64,000 nucleotides of DNA from Paraspadella gotoi (Eukaryota; Chaetognatha): contig CM119263.1 of the NCBI GenBank assembly GCA_051294375.1, forward strand, positions 454,019 through 518,018, in the 5' to 3' direction. The translations under genes and the position numbers were made by a program. Under the pieces are notes generated by a model that was not told the DNA's origin, ran no database searches, and was given only the letters and a program-made list of their open reading frames with translations. Below, in pieces: positions 58,416 to 64,000 of the stretch. Position 1 is the first letter of the stretch; the number at the start of each line of letters is the position of its first letter.

Positions 58416-59879
58416 AACGTCCGTGAACGCTGGGAGAACCGCGCGGTTTCTTCGACGGCGGCGGCGGGGCGCGATCATCGTTTCGGTCACTCACGCCAAG
58501 GATCCGTTTCTCAGCGTCCTTTTCAGTCACCCGACCGCGGTAGCTCCTACGCCTCCTCGCAGTGGGGCCTCCTCCAAGGGCACGCCAACCAGCGCCACCT
58601 TCAACACTCTCGTCGATCCAATCGACGACACCGGAACGAGGCCGCGGGGACGACGACATCGTCCGCGAGCCAATCGGGATTCGACGATCCTCTTCGCGGA
58701 TTCGGCGGCGGCTGCGGCGGCTGCGGGGCGTCGTCGGAAGCGGCGGAGGATTCCCGGCGCCGATTTCCGGCGGAGGAAGTCTGTGGAAGCTTTATCGGCG
58801 AAGAATATCCGGCCGAGCGGCGGACCGGGAGCTTCATTGAAGAAGGGATTCCTGAAGAGTCGCTGGACTTTTCATACTCATCAGGTGATCGAAGCGTGTT
58901 GACCGGGTGATCAAAGCTGGTTGTCATAGTGATCAAAACTGGTTGCCCTAATAAACAAACCTGGTTATCGGGTTGTCGAAGCGGATTTATTCGGTTGATG
59001 GAAAATCTCAGTAATTGTTAGCATTGTTACAATATACGAAGTCGAGCGAACAATAATAAGTTCTACTATCATTAATGAAGAATAATAATTGATGTTAATA
59101 ACAATATTTTCATACTATTGCAATTAACAAGTAACAAATCAGTTAAACAAGCAATAACACTTACCAAAATATATTTTTAAAACTCATCCGTAAATTAGTC
59201 ATCAAATCATAATCCCTATTGCTTCACTTTTTTTTTCCACCTCCCAACCACAGTCCACCCGGACATCTTGGTGGAAGATCTCTCCTGCGGCGGACCAACT
59301 CTTCCGCTGGACGAAGATCTCTTTTTGTCCCTCGACTCCATCCATCCTCTAGATCCTCTCCGCCCTCTAGATCTTCTCGATCCTCTAGATCCTGTAGATC
59401 CTCTCAGCCCCCTTCACCCTTACGCCGTCTTTCTCACGGCGCCCCCCTGCTCCCCCATGCCCCTCGGCGGCGCCTCCACCGCCGCCGCCTCCTCCGCCAC
59501 CGGCGGAAGCGCCTCTTCCTCGGCGGCGGCGCCTTTTTCGGGCGCTTCCCCTCCGCGGGCGCCCATCAGTCCTTTCGTCGGCGCGTCGCTGTCGGCGGCG
59601 TCGTCGTCGGGTAGAACGGGCGGTGATTCGCTCGGACAAACCGAATCTTCTTCCTCAGGGTCACTCATTGGTGAGTCCCTGGTCGGTGATGATTGGTGAG
59701 AAGAAAACGGTGATTAGTGAATAACAGAGAACACGAAAAAAGAATTGATCACAAAAAAGCTCGGTGAACGACATTTTCTAAACGTTTCTTTGTGAAAGAG
59801 AAGGAAATGTCCTTTCTCTTCTTTCTTTGTTTCGCTCGTCGTCCTCTAAGGGCAAAACCGATTTCTTTGTCTTGGATTT

Positions 59880-59975
<96 letters not shown>

Positions 59976-62900
59976 TCCGAAAAAACTGAAAACAAAAGTT
60001 TTTTGTCTAAGCGGAAACTAAAACAGAAAAAAAAAAGAAGAAAAAAAACAACAACAACAAACAAAAGCTCATAAAATCTTAAATACCACTTCTAAAATTC
60101 TTAGTTTAATTCTTGGTTCAATCACCACCTCACCCATTTTCAACGGCCTCACCCTCCGGACTCGCAGGTTCTTCTCCTGTTCCTCCGGCGTCGGATGCCT
60201 CACCCGCCCCCGTGACGCAAGAAACGGCGGCGGCAGCGGCGGCGGCGACCGCGATTCACTCAGGGATCCTTGCGGCTGCTGCGGCTGAACTCGCAGAGTT
60301 GCACCACGAACTTCAAGGCGAACTTCAAGTAAGCGGTCGTTCGACGGTGATCGCTCGGTATTTTCGAAATCGTATCGAAATAACAAACGGTGTATGAGAA
60401 ACGTTTTTTATATTTTGTGAGACGTTCAGTTTGTTTCAGTTTGTTTCATTTCGTCGCTTCGGAACGAGGAAACCTTTCGAGTTGGAATTATTTTAAAAAT
60501 TTATCATTGTTACTGACATAAGACTACGTATCAAATCAATATTGGTTTTATTGATTTGATACTTTATTAGCGATAAATATTAATATAAATTTGTAAACAA
60601 AGCATCAAATATGTCACATTCTTCGATTACTAGGAGCAACACGTGAAGACTAGCAGAAGCAGGGAGTCCAGCCCAGGAGAGGCGCATCCGAGCGGCGGAG
60701 GCGGAGGCTTCGGCCAGCGTCCGGCGAAACGCGCGAGGAAGATGTCCACGTCCGGTGCCTCGGGGCTGCAGCGACCCCAAGGGACTTCCAACCCTTGCGG
60801 GCACGCCGGGCCATCGGGGGCTCTCAATGGCCCTTCGGGGATCTCGCCTTTACCTCCGCGACCCGCCTACTCGCCTCATTCCAACAACGGCAACAATAAT
60901 AATAACAACAACAACAACTACGAGGGCCGCCAGATCGGCAGGGGGCGACCCAGAAGCCCTTACCATGGCAATGACAACCGACACCATGGACTTAGATGGT
61001 CGATGAACGGCGGTCAGAGGTAAGAAATTTTTAACGAGATTCTCGTTTTTAACAAAGTCTATTCTTTTTGGGCTATCCTTAAAATCTACTTCTCTTTAAA
61101 CTTTATATTTAATTTATAATCCACTATGAAACGAGATTAATATTTCATTTGCCGCCATTGGGGGTTTTTCTGTCAACTCACATTTTTTAATTGGATTCAT
61201 TTTAATTTCATATGTAGCATCAACGTAATGGACCTACTAAGGGACTTGGTTGGCCTTGTGATGTTATTTGTAAATCATCAGACTGACTGACTTGACTGAC
61301 TGACTTGACTCCAACCTCAGACCAACCAATGACTGACAGACCAACATATGGGTCGATGGTCGGGATTGCTAAGAGATCTCAAGACACCCTTGACCACCAA
61401 TCCCTCTGTTGGTCTGTCTGAGTTTGGATGCAAGTCAGTCGGTCTGATGATTTGCAAAGAGGACGAGCAATAACGTCACAAGGCCGACCAAGTCAGTCTA
61501 TAGTTCCATTCCGTTGATGGTATTAAGTGATCATAGTAATAATTGATTGAGGTTTCCATTGGCAGACATCACGAACATCGGAGCGTCTCCCGCGGAGGCT
61601 TTGGTCGCCGTAGCCCCATCGGCTCCTCTGGAATAAACGCTCACTCCAGCAACGGAGGCAACGGCCTAAACTGCAACTGGAGCAACAACGGGTATCGCTC
61701 CCGTGACCACTACCACAGCCACTCCAGAGGAGACCGCGGCTACGGTCGCGAGGATCGCCGAGGCGAACACTCCTCTTCCCATTTTCGGTGTTACGATCGT
61801 CCTCACGATCGTACGCATGACCGTACCCACGACCGCAATCACGACCGTACGCATGACCGTACCCACGACCGGACTCACGACCGTCCGCACGGACGATCTG
61901 ATCGCGCCTCGACTACGAGGATCGAGAGAACCAATCAAAACGACTTTCGGCCGCGCAATCACCAGGGATTCTGGCATCAACGGTCTGGTCTCGGACCGCA
62001 TTCCGATGGTCAGGCGTTGCTGATGCTGCAGCAGCAGCAGCAACAACAGCAACAACAACAACAAAGCCAAGGCGGGAACTCTCCATCGGGCGCCGCTTCT
62101 TTCCACGCGACTCCGATCGCCTACGCAATGCAGCATCAGCATCCGCCGCCGCCGCCGCAGCGTCAGCAGCAGCAATCTCACGCTTACGATCAAAGTTCGT
62201 ACGCCAGCGCCGCGGTCTACCCTCCGCCGTCCGAATTTCTTCCCAGCAGCGCCGTGGCGGCGTCGCCCGTCTTCGGCGGTTCCGCCCCGCCGCCGCCTTT
62301 TCTGCTCTACAATCACCAATTGGCGGCGGCTCAGAGCGGAGCTTTGATGGTGCAACAGCAGACGCCACAGCAGCATCAGCACCGCTCGTCCATCCTGGGC
62401 AGAGTTCCTCCGCACGTACAACCTCTCAATGCTCAACAGGCGGGAGCGGGCGCCGCTTATCCGCCGACCAACTCGATGCCTCCTCCTCCTCCGGCCGCTG
62501 CTCTGCTCTCCAGCGGAGCGGCGCTGCCGGCGTCGGCGCTGCCTCCACACTCGGTGGCGCTTCATCAACCTCACGCCGTCCAAACCGCCGTGACCACCGC
62601 CGCCGTGGCCGCTCACGCCGCCGTGGTCGCCGCCGCAGCGGCGTCACGTCATCACGTGACTGTGGCGCCGCCGGGGGCCGCTTCCGTTTCAGCGTCGACG
62701 GCGCCGGCGGCCGTGCAGCACTGGATACCGCATCTAGCGGCGGCTGTGGCCAGTTCCGGCGGAGTCGATCACGTGGCCGCAGTGTGCACGGCGGCGGCGG
62801 CGGTTGCGGCAGCGGGACATCCAGCTGCTCAGTTCCCTTTCGCCACTACGGCGCGATTTTCGCCAACGAATCCGCAAATCGTAGCGGCGGCGGCGGCGGC

Positions 62901-64000
62901 GAGGTCGGTCCCCGCCGCTAATCTGGGATCCCATCAGCAGCAAGCCCATCACTCCATTTTCCAACAGCCCCATCATTTAGCGGCGGCACCTCCGGGGGGT
63001 TCGCCCCTTCACGCCCAGCAGCAGAGACACGACGCCGTGGCGGCGGCGGCGGCGGCGGCGGCGCACGCGGCGGTGGCGATGGTCGTTCCTCCAAGTACGA
63101 GACAATCACACGCGTTACCGACGGCGTTTCAAGACATACATCATTTGCAAGCAGTGGTAAGCAATCGTAAAAAAATGTTTCACTGATCGTTGTATTAATT
63201 GATTGACCGAATGTTTGATTGATCAATTATATCAATTTCATTGAACATTCTTCATAATATTAACAGACATGCAATACGAACAACATACGCCTGCATCGAA
63301 GCGGTCACGCCTTAAGCGGTGCTCTCGGCAGCCAGACCAACCACGGAAATCACGTGGCCGGAGCCACTGGTCTTCCCAGTCACAATCATCCTCACCATCA
63401 ACCTCGGGGGCAGCAGCATCAACATCTCAGAAGGTAAGTTGTTCGATTCCTTCTTCGGAGGGAAATTAATCACGATACGGGAAAAGAGGATTACGTGGCG
63501 AAATGTTAACTAAACTAATGACAAAATGAGAAATAAAATAATGACGAAATGACAAAACGAGAAATAAACTAATGACGGAATGACAAATAAACTAATGACG
63601 AAATGACAAATAAACTAATGACGAAATGACAAATAAACTAATGACACAATGAGAAATAAACTAATGACAAAATGAGAAATAAACTAATTATGAAGTGACT
63701 AATAAACTAATGACAAAATGTCAAATAAACTAATGACAAAATGTCAAATAAACTAATAACAAAATGAGAAATAAACTAATGACGAAATGAGAAATAAACT
63801 AATCACGAAATGTCAAATAAACTAATGACGAAATAACAAATAAACAAATGACGAAATCACGGCCCCGAAAATGTTTGAAGGTTAATTTTTAAACCTCCAC
63901 TTCTTTATCCTCCAGACATAGATGGCGCCACATTCCCGGCGTTGCCGCAGCCGCCACAGCCTCCTTGGGCCAGGCTGCCGTTGCTGCTGCTGCCGTGGCC
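58227..64000 (+). CDS. Large Ala/Gln/His/Asn-rich low-complexity protein, partial at 3' end
   Basis: Seven exons close in phase: 58227-58884, 59254-59670, 60168-60328, 60634-61019, 61566-63156, 63267-63433 and 63916 to the window edge. They give over 1150 residues with no stop. The start MARFGAEPSRVHAPVVYRGG follows an in-frame GC-rich leader. The protein has poly-Asn (from AAT/AAC runs), acidic VHPDILVEDLSCGGPTLPLDEDL, a basic AKRARK patch, RGD/RS-like RGDRGYGRED, a THDR tandem repeat, poly-Gln, poly-Pro and many poly-Ala runs. No folded domain is visible. Prion-like, RG- and Q-rich composition is common in RNA-binding, transcription and E3-ligase scaffold proteins; I cannot choose between them. 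Its diagnostic domain may lie beyond the right edge. Confidence 0.7.
58381..58411 (+). repeat. Coding (AAT)n tract
   Basis: A run of AAT trinucleotides encodes about ten consecutive Asn in the first exon of the low-complexity gene. Confidence 0.9.
59884..59971 (+). repeat. (CT)n microsatellite, ~88 bp
   Basis: A perfect CT dinucleotide run lies in intron 2 of the low-complexity gene. Confidence 0.95.
61215..61524. repeat. Foldback element (imperfect inverted repeat ~310 bp)
   Basis: The left arm, about 61215-61344, pairs with the right arm, about 61408-61524. Shared blocks in opposite orientation include CATCAACG.AATGGA, GACTTGGT.GGCCTTGTGA, AAATCATCAGAC, GACTGACTTG, AACCTCAGA/AACTCAGA and GACAGACCAAC. 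The loop is about 60 bases. The arms differ by substitutions and a GACT-type tandem expansion in the left arm. There is no ORF. It looks like a MITE/foldback element or an intronic RNA hairpin. Confidence 0.75.
61793..61895 (+). repeat. 12-bp coding repeat (THDR/PHDR array)
   Basis: About eight tandem 12-base units encode (T/P/N)HDR repeats. A 24-base higher-order unit with the core CGCATGACCGTACCCACGAC recurs at about 61812 and 61848. Confidence 0.88.
63507..63857 (+). repeat. Minisatellite, ~20-23-bp unit
   Basis: About 15 tandem variants of AAATAAACTAATGACGAAAT with GAC/GAG/GTC changes fill the intron between the exons ending at 63433 and starting at 63916. Confidence 0.9.

Noticed and set aside
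59385-59668. Arg/Gly-rich and Glu-rich - strand ORFs
   Set aside because: They are antisense to the exon 59254-59670, whose phase matches its neighbours.
61666-62616. 316-codon Arg-rich ORF on the - strand
   Set aside because: It is the antisense shadow of the GC-rich, repeat-coding + strand exon, which has correct splice phases on both sides.
1-64000. CRISPR arrays, bacterial operons, rRNA genes or integrated viral genes
   Set aside because: No regular spacer arrays, Shine-Dalgarno-led operons, rRNA signatures, or reverse transcriptase, integrase or capsid motifs were seen; the tandem repeats present are micro/minisatellites.

Overview
The window is nuclear DNA of an invertebrate metazoan. 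Genes are split by GT-AG introns, many only 60-100 bases long. Exons are GC-rich, while introns and intergenic DNA are AT-rich and full of microsatellites and short interspersed repeats. The proteins are typical animal families: MRP-type ABCC transporters, MAP2K5/MEK5, LRRK1, GLT8D1, C7orf25/DUF1308 and PNRC. Nothing suggests a bacterial, organellar or viral origin. I cannot name the species.

Layout on the + strand: a possible terminal exon of an upstream gene (281-605); a 100-N assembly gap (1423-1522); ABCC transporter copy A (1736-7489); an ABHD10-like alpha/beta hydrolase whose reading frame is broken in this assembly (8285-9597); a C2H2 zinc-finger gene (9717-11952); a GLT8D1-type glycosyltransferase (12444-15010); MEK5 (15786-18142); a large multi-exon LRRK1-type Roc-COR kinase with ankyrin repeats and LRRs (18928-34466); a C7orf25/DUF1308 gene (35396-38560); and ABCC transporter copy B (39492-46319). 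After a gene-poor stretch, a single-exon PNRC-like gene lies on the - strand (50620-51552). It is separated by a CCAAT-box-rich promoter-like region from a + strand first exon of unknown identity (53281-53486). About 4.7 kb of AT-rich DNA follows. Then comes a long Gln/Ala/His/Asn-rich gene of unknown function that runs off the right edge (58227-64000).

The two ABCC genes share the same five-exon architecture and the same intron phases, so they are paralogs by duplication, now separated by seven unrelated genes on one strand. MEK5 and LRRK1 are both signalling kinases and lie about 0.8 kb apart, but nothing shows that they act together. Two interspersed repeat families (called A and B here), a roughly 310-bp foldback, a duplicated intronic block, a minisatellite and many CT/GA tracts make up most of the structured noncoding DNA.

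Exon boundaries were placed by hand from splice consensus, reading-frame phase and family similarity. Most close perfectly in phase. Weak junctions and likely indels are stated in the entries.
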